Assembly (NCBI RefSeq): GCF_000344805.1
Contig: NC_020453.1
Location: forward strand, 3,381,001 to 3,445,000
Origin: Bradyrhizobium oligotrophicum S58
Lineage (GTDB): Bacteria > Pseudomonadota > Alphaproteobacteria > Rhizobiales > Xanthobacteraceae
DNA: 64,000 nucleotides
Direction: 5' to 3'
Part shown: positions 1-9,355 of the stretch, one piece after another
Layout of the letters: the number at the start of each line of letters is the position of its first letter
Position numbering within the stretch: the stretch's first letter is position 1
The notes under the pieces: model-generated
Seen by the model: only the letters and a program-made list of their open reading frames with translations
Told to the model about the DNA's origin: nothing
The model's database searches: none
Position numbers and translations under genes: made by a program

Positions 1-1139
1 ACGAGGCGATCCGCAAGGTCACCGAGGTGACGGCTAATCAGTTCCACAGCGATACTGCTGCGCTCGGCAGTCTGCCGCCGACCTTCGAGCCGCGCGCCAC
101 CGACTTCGTGCTGCCGCGTCTCGACGGCAAGGCGGACATGGTGACGCTGATCCTGCAACTGATCGCGCGCGGCCATGCCTATGAAGCGGGCGGCGAGGTG
201 CTGTTCGATACCCAATCGATGCCGGACTATGGCGCGCTGTCCGGCCGCAAGCTCGACGAGCAGCTCGCGGGCGCCCGCGTCGCCGTCGATGCGCACAAGA
301 AGAACCCGGCCGACTTCGTGCTGTGGAAGCAGTCGTCGGCGGATGAGCCCGGCTGGGACAGCCCGTGGGGCCGCGGCCGTCCGGGCTGGCACATCGAGTG
401 CTCGGCGATGAGCGCGGCCTATCTCGGCGATGTCTTCGACATCCATGGCGGCGGGCTCGATCTGATCTTCCCGCACCATGAGAACGAGATCGCGCAGTCG
501 CGCTGCGCCCATGGCACCTCGGTGATGGCGAACTACTGGCTGCACAACGGCTTCTTGGAAGTCGAGGGCGCGAAGATGTCGAAGAGCCTCGGTAACTTCG
601 TCACCATCCGCGACCTGCTGGCGGACTGGCCCGGCGAGGTGCTGCGGCTCAACATGCTCAAGATGCATTATCGCTCGCCGGCCGATTGGACGGTCAAGGG
701 CCTGGAGGAGAGCGCGAAGACGCTCGACGACTGGTATCGCGTCGCGGCCGATGCGCCGGGTGAGCAGCCGGCGCCTGCGATCGTCGCTGCGCTGCTCGAC
801 GACATCAACACGCCGCTGATGATCGCCGAACTGCACGCGTTGCGCGGACGGGCTGCGTCGGGCAGTGAATCCGACCGCGCAGCATTTGCCGGCTCGCTCC
901 GCTATTTCGGCTTCCTGTCCGACACCGCGGCGCAATGGGAAGCCCGCAAGCAGCAGGCGCGTGGCGTCGATGCCGCCAAGGTCGAGAGCCTCATCGACGA
1001 ACGCACCGCCGCCCGCGCGCGCAAGGACTTCAAGGAATCCGACCGCTTGCGCGACGAACTCGTCGCGATGGGCGTCGTATTGAAGGACGGCAAGGGGGCC
1101 GACGGCAAGCCGGTCACGACCTGGGAGATCGCGCGATGA
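1..1139 (+). CDS. cysS: Cysteinyl-tRNA synthetase, C-terminal part (5' end outside window)
   Basis: Charges tRNA-Cys with cysteine in the cytoplasm. The reading frame is open from base 3, so the start lies to the left. About 378 residues are visible against roughly 460 for the family, so the N-terminal nucleotide-binding HIGH segment is missing. Visible family marks are the [13 protein letters not shown] stretch, the zinc-site region [13 protein letters not shown], and the class I KMSKS loop at bases 573-587. The stop codon overlaps the start of a 37-residue membrane miniprotein (ATGA at 1136-1139). A GNAT and cimA follow closely, so this is probably the head of a four-gene transcript. Confidence 0.95.
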   Translation, partial: EAIRKVTEVTANQFHSDTAALGSLPPTFEPRATDFVLPRLDGKADMVTLILQLIARGHAYEAGGEVLFDTQSMPDYGALSGRKLDEQLAGARVAVDAHKKNPADFVLWKQSSADEPGWDSPWGRGRPGWHIECSAMSAAYLGDVFDIHGGGLDLIFPHHENEIAQSRCAHGTSVMANYWLHNGFLEVEGAKMSKSLGNFVTIRDLLADWPGEVLRLNMLKMHYRSPADWTVKGLEESAKTLDDWYRVAADAPGEQPAPAIVAALLDDINTPLMIAELHALRGRAASGSESDRAAFAGSLRYFGFLSDTAAQWEARKQQARGVDAAKVESLIDERTAARARKDFKESDRLRDELVAMGVVLKDGKGADGKPVTTWEIAR

Positions 1140-1249
1140 GCAAGCCCGACACGCCGTTTCCGCGGCACTGGCTCTATTACATCGGGCTCAAGCTGGTGCT
1201 GATCGCCGGCGCGGTGGCGCTGGTCACGAAACTCTACGGCATGTGGTGA
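1136..1249 (+). CDS. 37-residue single-pass membrane miniprotein
   Basis: A short gene whose ATG overlaps the cysS stop as ATGA, the usual sign of translational coupling. It encodes 37 residues: a polar, proline-containing start ([12 protein letters not shown]), one hydrophobic stretch of about 20 residues ([17 protein letters not shown]) and a short TKLYGMW tail. That fits a single inner-membrane helix. The next gene starts four bases after its stop, so it sits tightly inside the cysS-GNAT-cimA run. I do not recognise a function. The exact overlaps on both sides and the protein-like composition argue for a real gene. Confidence 0.6.
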   Translation: MSKPDTPFPRHWLYYIGLKLVLIAGAVALVTKLYGMW

Positions 1250-1253
1250 GGAC

Positions 1254-1757
1254 ATGGGACAGGCTCTCCCGAGGCCCGCGTTGCGGCCGTTTCTTCCCGC
1301 TGATGCGCCGGTGCTGGCCGCGATCTTCGTCGCCAGCATCCAGGAGCTGACGTCGGACGACTACAGCGAGGATCAGCAGGAAGCCTGGGCCTCCGCCGCG
1401 GATGACGAAGTCAGCTTCGGCAAGAAGCTCGCATCCGAGCTGACCTTGATTGCAACCCTGCAGGGCTCGCCGGTCGGCTTCGCGGCGCTGAAGGGCAACG
1501 ACCATATCGACATGCTCTATGTGCATCCGAGTGCGGCGGGACAGGGTGTCGGCGCATTGCTGTGCGACGCGCTGGAAAAGCTCGCGGGCGCGCGCGGCGC
1601 GACCGGCCTGTCGGTGGACGCCAGCGACACCGCGGTCGATTTCTTCCGCAAGCGCGGCTACGTCGCACGTCAGCGCAACAGCGTCTCCATCAACGGCGAG
1701 TGGCTCGCCAACACCACGATGAAGAAAGAGCTCGGTTCTGGGGGAGCTCAGGCATGA
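1254..1757 (+). CDS. GNAT-family N-acetyltransferase
   Basis: A 167-residue single-domain GCN5-related acetyltransferase, expected to move an acetyl group from acetyl-CoA to an amine. The acetyl-CoA-binding segment is visible as VHPSAAGQGVGALLCDALEK (about residues 90-109), preceded by the strand HIDMLYV and followed by a typical C-terminal VDASDTAVDFFRKRGY stretch. Substrate is unknown. Start ATG lies four bases after the miniprotein stop. Its own stop overlaps the cimA start (ATGA at 1754-1757), so it is co-translated with an isoleucine-pathway gene, though a functional link is only inference. Confidence 0.85.
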   Translation: MGQALPRPALRPFLPADAPVLAAIFVASIQELTSDDYSEDQQEAWASAADDEVSFGKKLASELTLIATLQGSPVGFAALKGNDHIDMLYVHPSAAGQGVGALLCDALEKLAGARGATGLSVDASDTAVDFFRKRGYVARQRNSVSINGEWLANTTMKKELGSGGAQA

Positions 1758-3367
1758 GCAGGGCAGGCACAAGCAGGGAACGCCTTTATCTGTTCGACAC
1801 CACCTTGCGCGATGGCGCGCAGACCAATGGTGTGGACTTCACGCTCGCGGACAAGCAGGCCATCGCGCGCCTGCTTGACGATCTCGGCATCGACTATGTC
1901 GAGGGCGGCTATCCCGGCGCCAATCCGCTCGACACCGAGTTCTTTGCCGTCAAGCCGAAGCTCGGCCACGCCCGCTTCACCGCCTTCGGCATGACGCGCC
2001 GCGCCGGGCGTTCGGTCTCCAACGATCCGGGAGTCGCCGCACTGCTGGACGCCAAGGCGGACGCGATCTGCTTCGTGGCGAAAGCCTCGGCGTATCAGGT
2101 GCGCGTGGCGCTCGAGACCACCAACGAGGAGAACCTGGCCTCGATCCGCGACAGCGTCACGGCGGCCAAGGCGGCGGGACGCGAGGTGATGCTCGACTGC
2201 GAGCATTTCTTCGATGGCTACAAGGAGAACGCAGAGTTCGCGCTGGCCTGCGCACGCACGGCCTATGAGGCCGGTGCGCGCTGGGTCGTGCTGTGCGACA
2301 CCAATGGTGGCACCATGCCGCACGAGATCGAGGCGATCGTCGGCGAGGTCGTCAGGCATGTGCCGGGCGATCATCTCGGCATTCACGCCCATAACGATAC
2401 CGAGCAGGCGGTGGCGAATTCACTTGCCGCCGTGCGCGCCGGCGCGCGCCAGATCCAGGGCACGTTGAACGGGCTCGGCGAGCGCTGCGGCAATGCCAAT
2501 CTGTGCTCGCTGATCCCGACCTTGAAGCTGAAGACCGAGTTCTCGGACCGCTTCGAGATCGCCGTCTCCGACCAGCAGCTCGGCGGTCTGATGAAGGTGT
2601 CGCGCACGCTCGACGACATGCTCAACCGGGCGCCGAACCGCCACGCGCCCTATGTCGGTGAGAGCGCCTTCGTGACCAAGACCGGTATCCATGCCTCGGC
2701 CGTGCTGAAGGATCCGCAGACCTACGAGCACGTGCTGCCGGAATCGGTCGGCAATCATCGCAAGGTGCTGGTCTCCGACCAGGCCGGCCGCTCCAACGTG
2801 ATCGCGGCGCTCGAACGCGGCGGCATTCCCTTTACCAAGAGCGATCCGAAGCTGACGCGCCTGGTCGAGGAGCTGAAGGAGCGCGAGGCCATCGGCTACG
2901 CCTACGAATCTGCCAACGCCTCGTTCGAGCTGCTGGCCCGGCGTACGCTCGGCTCGGTCCCGGAGTATTTCCGGGTCGAGCAGTTCGACGTCAATGTCGA
3001 GCAGCGCTACAACGCCGTCGGCGAGCGCGTCACGGTGGCGCTTGCGGTGGTCAAGGTCGACGTCGCCGGCGAGCGGCTGATCTCGGCGGCCGAAGGCAAT
3101 GGTCCGGTCAACGCGCTCGACGTCGCGCTGCGCAAGGATCTCGGCAAATACCAGGGCTTCATCGACGGCCTCAAGCTGATCGACTATCGCGTCCGTATCC
3201 TCAATGGCGGCACCGAGGCGGTCACCCGCGTGCTGATCGAGAGCGAGGACGAAACCGGCGAGCGCTGGACCACGGTCGGCGTCTCGCCCAACATCATCGA
3301 CGCCTCGTTCCAGGCACTGATGGATTCGGTATTCTACAAGCTGGTGAAGTCAGGCGCGCCGGGGTGA
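1754..3367 (+). CDS. cimA: (R)-citramalate synthase
   Basis: Predicted to condense pyruvate with acetyl-CoA to (R)-citramalate, the threonine-independent entry to isoleucine synthesis. The 537-residue protein has an HMGL-like TIM barrel opening with FDTTLRDGAQTNGVDF (about residues 13-28; other family members have the same RDG catalytic motif), the metal-ligand HAHNDTEQAVAN, and the GTLNGLGERCGNANL loop. A C-terminal regulatory LeuA-type dimer domain starts near residue 400. Length and motifs fit the citramalate synthase branch rather than 2-isopropylmalate or homocitrate synthase. The frame is open further upstream, but the ATG at 1754 overlapping the previous stop is the natural start. 2-isopropylmalate synthase-like activity is the main alternative. 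Confidence 0.88.
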   Translation: MSRAGTSRERLYLFDTTLRDGAQTNGVDFTLADKQAIARLLDDLGIDYVEGGYPGANPLDTEFFAVKPKLGHARFTAFGMTRRAGRSVSNDPGVAALLDAKADAICFVAKASAYQVRVALETTNEENLASIRDSVTAAKAAGREVMLDCEHFFDGYKENAEFALACARTAYEAGARWVVLCDTNGGTMPHEIEAIVGEVVRHVPGDHLGIHAHNDTEQAVANSLAAVRAGARQIQGTLNGLGERCGNANLCSLIPTLKLKTEFSDRFEIAVSDQQLGGLMKVSRTLDDMLNRAPNRHAPYVGESAFVTKTGIHASAVLKDPQTYEHVLPESVGNHRKVLVSDQAGRSNVIAALERGGIPFTKSDPKLTRLVEELKEREAIGYAYESANASFELLARRTLGSVPEYFRVEQFDVNVEQRYNAVGERVTVALAVVKVDVAGERLISAAEGNGPVNALDVALRKDLGKYQGFIDGLKLIDYRVRILNGGTEAVTRVLIESEDETGERWTTVGVSPNIIDASFQALMDSVFYKLVKSGAPG

Positions 3368-3378
3368 GATGTTTCATC

Positions 3379-3460
3379 CGTCATTGCGAGCGAAGCGAAG
3401 CAATCCAGGGTCCCGCCCGCGACTCTGGATTGCTTCGTCGCTTCGCTCCTCGCAATGACG
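3379..3460. repeat. Intergenic palindromic repeat (CGTCATTGCGAG type)
   Basis: An imperfect inverted repeat between cimA and the VOC gene. The left arm begins CGTCATTGCGAGCGAAGCGA and ends in AGCAATCCAG; the right arm starts CTGGATTGCTT and ends CGCAATGACG. The right arm is about six bases longer, so the stem has a bulge. A diverged relative lies at 56177-56275. This is a dispersed REP-like element of the kind common in Bradyrhizobium genomes; it could fold in the mRNA and protect or terminate the cimA transcript. Confidence 0.8.
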
Positions 3461-3483
3461 AGGAGAGAGCGGGGGGATAATGC

Positions 3484-3861
3484 ATGATCGACCACGTCTC
3501 CGTCGGCGTCAGCGATCTCGCGCGCAGCGCACGCTTCTATGAGCGCGCGCTGGCGCCGCTCGGCCTGATGCGCCTAGTCGAGCGCCCCGCGACCATCGGC
3601 TTCGGCAAGGCCTATCCGGAGTTCTGGATCAATCTCCGCACCAGCATGGCGCGCGTGCCCGCCGACACCGGCTCGCATCTCTGCTTCCGTGCCAAGAGCA
3701 CCGCCGACGTCGATGCATTCCACGCGGCGGCGCTGGAGGCGGGCGGTGTTTCGGATGGCGCACCTGGGCTGCGGCCGCACGACCGCGTGCGCTACTATGC
3801 GGCCTTTGTGCTCGATCCGGATGGCAACCGGATCGAGGCCGTTACGTTTCCGCCGGAATGA
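3484..3861 (+). CDS. VOC (glyoxalase/dioxygenase fold) family protein
   Basis: A 125-residue vicinal-oxygen-chelate protein. It opens MIDHVSVGVSDLARSARFYE, the classic first beta-alpha unit with a metal-ligand histidine (residue 3), and ends FVLDPDGNRIEAV, the second-unit motif with the ligand glutamate. A middle LCFRAKSTADVDAFHAAALE unit matches the same fold. Members include glyoxalase I, fosfomycin-resistance enzymes and extradiol dioxygenases; the substrate cannot be told here. It follows the palindromic repeat and ends four bases before the convergent LOG gene. Confidence 0.85.
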   Translation: MIDHVSVGVSDLARSARFYERALAPLGLMRLVERPATIGFGKAYPEFWINLRTSMARVPADTGSHLCFRAKSTADVDAFHAAALEAGGVSDGAPGLRPHDRVRYYAAFVLDPDGNRIEAVTFPPE

Positions 3862-3864
3862 GGA

Positions 3865-4467
3865 TCACAGCCGCTTGGCGATCTCCGGCGCCATCTCGGT
3901 CTCTTCCTTGGCCACGCGGGCGGCGGCCTCGCGCAGGCGGGGAAGGATGTCCTCGGCGCGGTCGGCCTTGAGCAGGTCGATCTGGAAGCCGGGACGGATG
4001 AACTCGGTCTCGCGCATATGGGCGAGCAGCGAGAACAGCGGTTCCCAGAAGCCGTCGATATTGGCCATCAGCACCGGCTTGGCGTGGCGCCCGAGCTGCT
4101 TCCAGGTCAGCTGCTCGACCAGCTCCTCGAGCGTGCCGATGCCGCCGGGCAGCGCGACGAAGGCATCGGAGTGCTCGAACATCAGCCGCTTGCGCTCGTG
4201 CATGTCGGGCGTGACGATGAGATCCTTCAGCGGCATCATGACTTCCTTCTTCACCAGGAAGTCCGGAATGATGCCGGTGACGTCGCCACCATGGTCCAGC
4301 ACCGCCTTGGCAACCGCGCCCATCATGCCGATGGAGCCGCCGCCATAGACGAGCCTGACGCCGTTCTCGGCGAGTGCCTTGCCGAGTGCTTTCGCCGATT
4401 CGATGAAGCTGGGATTGGTGCCCGGGCCGGAGCCGCAATAGACACAGACGGTGCGGATTTCAGTCAT
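3865..4467 (-). CDS. LOG family protein (cytokinin riboside 5'-monophosphate phosphoribohydrolase type)
   Basis: A 200-residue Rossmann-fold protein of the LOG/lysine-decarboxylase-like family. These enzymes release the free base from nucleoside 5'-monophosphates, including cytokinin nucleotides in plants and plant-associated bacteria. Diagnostic motifs are PGGIGTLEE (residues 107-115), the upstream GGGSIGMMG and the HERKRLMFE segment. I chose the ATG at 4467 (MTEIRTVCVYCGSG); the frame is open about 40 codons further upstream but that stretch looks unlike the family. It is convergent with the VOC gene and divergent from the ABC transporter, with about 180 bases of shared promoter space. Confidence 0.88.
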   Translation of the reverse strand: MTEIRTVCVYCGSGPGTNPSFIESAKALGKALAENGVRLVYGGGSIGMMGAVAKAVLDHGGDVTGIIPDFLVKKEVMMPLKDLIVTPDMHERKRLMFEHSDAFVALPGGIGTLEELVEQLTWKQLGRHAKPVLMANIDGFWEPLFSLLAHMRETEFIRPGFQIDLLKADRAEDILPRLREAAARVAKEETEMAPEIAKRL

Positions 4468-4650
4468 TGGACGGATGTGACACTGCAGTTGAAAGGCGTC
4501 AAGACGAAGGCGGAGGGGCTGGATTCGCGGGCTTTCACGGAATGATGCAGACGGTTCGGATCCATTTATCTGAAAACAAGTATGCAAATACTGCGCCGCC
4601 GCAACGGATTCCGTCGACGCCCCGGTGCATGTGGCGTCCGGACACTCTAT

Positions 4651-6669
4651 ATGACGGAGGCAACGCCGGCATCACAACATGCCAACACCCTCGCTGTTCC
4701 AGATCGCTTGATGCCCCCTGATTTGTCCTCCGATCCAGCCGCCAATCAGCCGCAAACGTCCCTCGAGCAGGGAACGCTCGCGGGCACGCTGCGGCACCTC
4801 TGGCCTTTCATTTGGCCGAGCGATCGGGCCGACCTGAAGGCGCGCGTGCTATGGTCGGTGGTGCTGCTGCTCGCGGCCAAGGTCGCGACGCTCATCCTGC
4901 CCTTCACCTTCAAATGGGCGACCGACGCGCTCACCGGCGCCAACACCGCGCCGATCCAGCCCGACAACTGGGCGTTCTGGCTGGTGGCCTCGCCGATCGT
5001 CATGACGGCGAGCTACGGCGCGATGCGGGTGCTGATGGCGGTGCTGACGCAGTGGCGCGACGGTATTTTCGCTCGCGTCGCCATGCATGCGGTGCGTAAG
5101 CTAGCGACCATCACCTTCGTCCACATGCACGAATTGTCGCTGCGCTTTCATCTGGAGCGCAAGACCGGCGGCCTGACCCGCGTGCTCGAGCGTGGCCGCA
5201 ACGCGATCGAGACCATCGTGCGCATGGTGATCCTGCAGCTGATCCCGACCATCGTGGAGGTCTCGCTGCTCACCGCCGTGCTGCTGTGGCAGTTCGACTG
5301 GCGCTACGTGCTGGTCACGCTGACGATGGTCGCGGCCTATCTCCTCTACACTTATATTGCGACCGAGTGGCGCATCGAGATCCGGCGTCGCATGAACGAC
5401 TCGGATACCGACGCCAACACCAAGGCGATCGACTCGCTGCTCAACTATGAGACGGTGAAATATTTCGGCGCCGAGGCGCGCGAGGCAAAGCGCTACGACC
5501 GCTCGATGGAGCGCTACGAGAGCGCCAGCGTGAAGACCTATACCTCGCTCGCCGTGCTGAATGCGGGGCAGGCGGTGATCTTCACCATCGGCCTGACGGT
5601 GGCGATGCTGATGTGCGCCCAGGGCGTGCGCCAGGGGCGCAACACGGTCGGCGACTTCGTCATGGTCAACAGCATGATGATCCAGCTGTACCAGCCGCTG
5701 AACTTCATGGGCATGGTCTATCGCGAGATCAAGCAGGCGATCATCGACATCGAGAAGATGTTCGGCGTCCTCACCCGCGACGCCGAGGTGAACGATGCGC
5801 CGGGTGCGACGCCGCTGGTGGTGACGTCAGGCCATGTTCGCTTCGAGGACGTGCAGTTCGCCTATGAGCCGGAGCGGCCGATCCTGCAGGGCCTGAGCTT
5901 CGAGGTGCCGGCCGGCAAGACGGTCGCGATCGTGGGTCCCTCCGGCGCCGGCAAGTCGACCATCTCGCGGCTGCTGTTCCGGCTCTACGACGTCTCCGGC
6001 GGCCGTATCCTGATCGACGGCCAGGACATTCGCGACGTCACCCAGGTGTCGCTGCGCGCCCAGATCGGCATGGTGCCGCAGGACACGGTGCTGTTCAACG
6101 ACACCATCCGCTACAACATCCGCTACGGACGCTGGGATGCAGACGATGCCGCCGTCGAGGAGGCGGCGAGACTCGCCCAGATCGACGGTCTGATCCGGAT
6201 GGCCCCCAAGGGCTATGAGACGCAGGTGGGCGAGCGCGGTCTCAAGCTGTCCGGCGGCGAGAAGCAGCGCGTCGCGATCGCGCGCACGATCCTGAAGGGA
6301 CCGCCGATCCTGGTGCTCGACGAGGCAACCTCGGCGCTCGACAGCCATACCGAGCACGAGATCCAGGAGGCGCTCGATGGCGTGTCGCGCAACCGCACCT
6401 CGCTCGTGATCGCGCACCGGCTCTCGACCATCGTGGCGGCTGATGACATCATCGTGCTCGACCGCGGCCGCATCGCCGAGCGCGGCACCCACGCCGAGCT
6501 GCTCGCGCAAGGCGGACTGTATGCAAGCATGTGGAACCGGCAGCGCGAAGCCGAGGAGGCGCGCGAAAAGCTGGCGCAGATCGGCGACGAAGCCGCCGCG
6601 CCCAACCGCAACCCGCCCGGATTGGCCGATCCTGACATGAACGGGCCGGTTGCGACCGCCGCCGAATGA
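4651..6669 (+). CDS. ATM1/HMT-type ABC transporter, fused membrane and ATPase domains
   Basis: A 672-residue half-transporter that should work as a homodimer in the inner membrane. Residues about 45-360 form a six-helix exporter membrane domain; residues about 390-625 form the ATPase with Walker A GPSGAGKST (near 428), signature LSGGEKQRVAIAR (near 532) and Walker B ILVLDEATSALD (near 552). The NYETVKYFGAE motif in the intracellular loop is characteristic of the mitochondrial ATM1 group, which exports glutathione-linked sulfur or metal compounds. I took the ATG at 4651 (MTEATPASQ); an in-frame ATG at 4711 is possible. No adaptor or outer-membrane partner is adjacent. Confidence 0.9.
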   Translation: MTEATPASQHANTLAVPDRLMPPDLSSDPAANQPQTSLEQGTLAGTLRHLWPFIWPSDRADLKARVLWSVVLLLAAKVATLILPFTFKWATDALTGANTAPIQPDNWAFWLVASPIVMTASYGAMRVLMAVLTQWRDGIFARVAMHAVRKLATITFVHMHELSLRFHLERKTGGLTRVLERGRNAIETIVRMVILQLIPTIVEVSLLTAVLLWQFDWRYVLVTLTMVAAYLLYTYIATEWRIEIRRRMNDSDTDANTKAIDSLLNYETVKYFGAEAREAKRYDRSMERYESASVKTYTSLAVLNAGQAVIFTIGLTVAMLMCAQGVRQGRNTVGDFVMVNSMMIQLYQPLNFMGMVYREIKQAIIDIEKMFGVLTRDAEVNDAPGATPLVVTSGHVRFEDVQFAYEPERPILQGLSFEVPAGKTVAIVGPSGAGKSTISRLLFRLYDVSGGRILIDGQDIRDVTQVSLRAQIGMVPQDTVLFNDTIRYNIRYGRWDADDAAVEEAARLAQIDGLIRMAPKGYETQVGERGLKLSGGEKQRVAIARTILKGPPILVLDEATSALDSHTEHEIQEALDGVSRNRTSLVIAHRLSTIVAADDIIVLDRGRIAERGTHAELLAQGGLYASMWNRQREAEEAREKLAQIGDEAAAPNRNPPGLADPDMNGPVATAAE

Positions 6670-6788
6670 GCCCGCGAACCGCCGTTATCGCGATTTAAGG
6701 AATCATTTTGACCTTCGCCGCGCATCGACCTAGTCAAGGCGGCGGTCCGCTCTGAGGTCAGAGGGACACAATCTCAACGAAGCAGGCC

Positions 6789-7487
6789 ATGTCGATCAGC
6801 AACTCCATCCGCGCTCAGATCCCGCCGATCCATCCCGAGGGCTATCCGTTCATCGGAGGCTTCGCACTGGTCAGCCTGATCCTGTTCTGGATCTTCACGC
6901 CGCTCGGCTGGATCGGCACGCTGCTCACCGTCTGGTGCGCGCTGTTCTTCCGGGATCCGATCCGGGTGACCCCGCAGCGGGAAACCCTGGTGGTGGCGCC
7001 GGCCGACGGACGCATCTCCATGATCACCCGGGCGCTGCCGCCGGCCGAGCTTGGCCTCGGCGACCGGCCGCTGCTGCGCGTGTCGATCTTCATGAGCGTG
7101 TTCAACGTCCACGTGAACCGCAGCCCGGTGGCTGGCCGGATCGACAAGATCGCCTACCGTCCAGGCGCCTTCATCAATGCCGAGCTCGACAAGGCCAGCG
7201 AGGACAATGAGCGCAACTCGCTTGCGATCTCTACCCCTCACGGCAAGATCGGCGTGGTCCAGATCGCGGGTCTGGTGGCGCGCCGGATCGTGTCGTTCGT
7301 GCGCGAGGGCCAGACCATCGGCGCCGGCGAGCGCTTCGGCTTGATCCGCTTCGGCTCGCGGCTCGATGTCTATCTGCCTGACGGCACGGAGGTTCTGGTC
7401 TCGGAAGGGCAGACCGCCATTGCCGGCGAAACCATCCTGGCCGATTTCGACGTGGCCGTGCCCGGGCTGACATTCCGGAGCCAGTGA
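6789..7487 (+). CDS. psd: Phosphatidylserine decarboxylase proenzyme
   Basis: Converts phosphatidylserine to phosphatidylethanolamine at the inner membrane. The 232-residue length matches the short, alphaproteobacterial type. The self-cleavage site for the pyruvoyl cofactor is the RFGSR motif with Ser190, where the chain would split into beta and alpha subunits. Two hydrophobic segments near the N-terminus (about residues 20-55) anchor it. The [16 protein letters not shown] motif is a strong family mark. It lies just upstream of pssA, which makes its substrate, so the two form a phospholipid operon. Confidence 0.95.
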   Translation: MSISNSIRAQIPPIHPEGYPFIGGFALVSLILFWIFTPLGWIGTLLTVWCALFFRDPIRVTPQRETLVVAPADGRISMITRALPPAELGLGDRPLLRVSIFMSVFNVHVNRSPVAGRIDKIAYRPGAFINAELDKASEDNERNSLAISTPHGKIGVVQIAGLVARRIVSFVREGQTIGAGERFGLIRFGSRLDVYLPDGTEVLVSEGQTAIAGETILADFDVAVPGLTFRSQ

Positions 7488-7574
7488 ACCGTCGTAGGCC
7501 GGGAACGACCCATTCATGGGTCCTTGGGGCGTCTTCCGGTACCAGAGGCCTGCAAAACCACACGTGGTGTGATC

Positions 7575-8468
7575 ATGAGCTTCGACCTCAACTCCCCCGA
7601 ACTGCGCCGTCGCCGTTTCCGCCCCATCCCGGTGCGGCTGCTCGTGCCGAACATGATCACATTGCTGGCGATCTGCGCCGGCCTGACCGCGATCCGGCTG
7701 TCGACCGAGGGCCGCATGGAGCTTGCGGTCGGCGCCATCGTGTTTGCCGCCTTCCTGGACGGCATCGACGGCCGCATCGCCCGGATGATCAAGGGGCAGT
7801 CGAAATTCGGTGCCGAACTCGACAGCTTGGCCGATTTCGTCAATTTCGGCGTGGCGCCCGGCCTGATCCTGTATTTCTGGCAACTGCATGAGCTGCGCGA
7901 CGGCGGCTGGATCGCCGCCATGATGTACGCCATCAGCGGCGGGCTGCGGCTGGCGCGCTTCAACGCCAGCATCGATGATCCCACCAAGCCGCCCTTTGCC
8001 GCCAACTTCTTCACCGGCGTGCCCGCGCCGCTCGGCGCCATCACGGTGCTGCTGCCGGTCTATCTGGCGTTTCTCGACCTGCCGCGGCCGCCGGCGCTGG
8101 TGACTGCGTTCTACACGCTGCTGATTGCGTTCCTGATGGTGTCGCGGCTCCCCGTGTTCTCCGGCAAGACCGCGCGGATGCGCGTCGCGCCCGAGCTCGT
8201 GCTGCCGGTGTTCGCAGCGGTGGTGTTCTTCGTCGCGCTGCTGGTGGTCTATCCCTGGCACATCCTGTCGGCAGGCTCGATTCTCTATATGCTCAGCCTG
8301 CCGTTCGGCTGGCGGCTGTACCGGCAGCAGGCGGCGCGCCATGCCGCAGCGCTCGGTGGTGCCACGGCTGCAGCGTCAGAATCGCCGTCGTCATCTCCCG
8401 CGGCCTTTGCTCCGACCGGCGCGCCCGCGGCCGAGCAGGAGCAGCGGCCGCCGGAACGGCTGCACTGA
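7575..8468 (+). CDS. pssA: CDP-diacylglycerol--serine O-phosphatidyltransferase
   Basis: Makes phosphatidylserine from CDP-diacylglycerol and L-serine. The 297-residue membrane protein carries the CDP-alcohol phosphatidyltransferase motif as DGIDGRIAR followed by GQSKFGAELDSLAD, with the four acidic catalytic and metal residues in place. Several hydrophobic helices follow (about residues 160-270), and the last 30 residues are low-complexity and probably cytoplasmic. The ATG at 7575 is preferred over upstream in-frame codons because the protein family begins close to this point. It lies 87 bases after psd, the next enzyme of the same pathway. Confidence 0.93.
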   Translation: MSFDLNSPELRRRRFRPIPVRLLVPNMITLLAICAGLTAIRLSTEGRMELAVGAIVFAAFLDGIDGRIARMIKGQSKFGAELDSLADFVNFGVAPGLILYFWQLHELRDGGWIAAMMYAISGGLRLARFNASIDDPTKPPFAANFFTGVPAPLGAITVLLPVYLAFLDLPRPPALVTAFYTLLIAFLMVSRLPVFSGKTARMRVAPELVLPVFAAVVFFVALLVVYPWHILSAGSILYMLSLPFGWRLYRQQAARHAAALGGATAAASESPSSSPAAFAPTGAPAAEQEQRPPERLH

Positions 8469-8579
8469 ACGCAGAGCTGTGCGACGCAGCCCGAGCTTTG
8501 CCGGCTTGGGCGGCCTCAGCTATACCGGATCGCCAAGGACGGTCGCGGATGCCGTCCGCATCATCCGGAGAAAACGCCT

Positions 8580-9299
8580 GTGACAAGCTCTGCCGCCGCG
8601 CCCCTCGCTGCTTCCGTTCTCGAGGCGCTCGCGCGCTACGACACGCCGACGATCTGCAACGCGATGGAGATCGTGGCGCCCGAGCGCCGCCTGATCGGTT
8701 ATACGACCAAGCCGCTGGTGTGTCCGTTCCCCGACCTGCCGCCGATGGTCGGCTACGCCCGCACGGCGACCATCCGGTCCGTGGTCAAGTCCGGCCTGCC
8801 GGCGGACGAGCAGGGCAGGCGGCGCATCGACTACTATGAGTATGTCGGCACTGGTCATGGCCCGCGCATCGTGGTGCTCCAGGACATCGATGGCCCCGAT
8901 ATCGGCTATGGCGCGTTCTGGGGCGAGGTGCAGAGCAACGTGCACAAGGCGCTGGGCTGTCTCGGCGTGATCACCGACGGATCGATCCGCGACATCCCGC
9001 AATGGGCGGCGGGTTTCCAGGCGCTGGCCGGGTCGATCGGGCCGTCCCATGCCTGGGTCCATGCCGAGAGCTTTGGCGGCGAGGTCCGGGTCGCCGGCAT
9101 GACCGTGCGCTCCGACGATCTGATCCACTCCGACCGCCACGGCGCGATCGTGATCCCGACGGACATCGCGGCCAAGTTGCCCGAGGCGGCCGAACTGTGC
9201 GCCCGCCGCGAAACGCCGATCCTCGACATCGCGCGCTCGGCGGACTTCTCGCTCGAGAAGCTCAAGGACGCCCTGAAGCGCTCCGCCGAGATTCATTGA
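8580..9299 (+). CDS. RraA-like family protein
   Basis: A 239-residue member of the RraA/HMG aldolase fold. The hallmark GVITDGSIRDIPQW loop carries the conserved Asp-Gly-x-x-Arg-Asp metal and substrate site, and HSDRHGAIVIP is the second conserved segment. Family members act either as RNase E inhibitors (RraA proper, about 160 residues) or as aldolases and oxaloacetate decarboxylases; the longer chain here fits the second group better. The start is a GTG, supported by a GGAG ribosome-binding site nine bases upstream. It follows pssA by 111 bases but has no obvious pathway link to it. Confidence 0.8.
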   Translation: MTSSAAAPLAASVLEALARYDTPTICNAMEIVAPERRLIGYTTKPLVCPFPDLPPMVGYARTATIRSVVKSGLPADEQGRRRIDYYEYVGTGHGPRIVVLQDIDGPDIGYGAFWGEVQSNVHKALGCLGVITDGSIRDIPQWAAGFQALAGSIGPSHAWVHAESFGGEVRVAGMTVRSDDLIHSDRHGAIVIPTDIAAKLPEAAELCARRETPILDIARSADFSLEKLKDALKRSAEIH

Positions 9300-9324
9300 G
9301 CCTCGCGTCGTGCATGTCGCGTGC

Positions 9325-9355
9325 TGGAGTCGCATCGGCTGGCGATGCGACTCCA
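9325..9355. repeat. Perfect 13-bp hairpin downstream of the RraA-like gene
   Basis: TGGAGTCGCATCG at 9325-9337 is exactly complementary to CGATGCGACTCCA at 9343-9355, leaving a five-base loop. It lies 26 bases after the RraA-like stop, where a transcription terminator would be expected. There is no T-run after it, so it may act as an RNA 3'-end stabiliser rather than an intrinsic terminator. Confidence 0.6.

Noticed and set aside
3379..3460. Possible CRISPR array or phage attachment site at the palindromic repeats
   Set aside because: The repeats occur singly, are inverted rather than direct, and have no regularly spaced unique spacers or cas genes.
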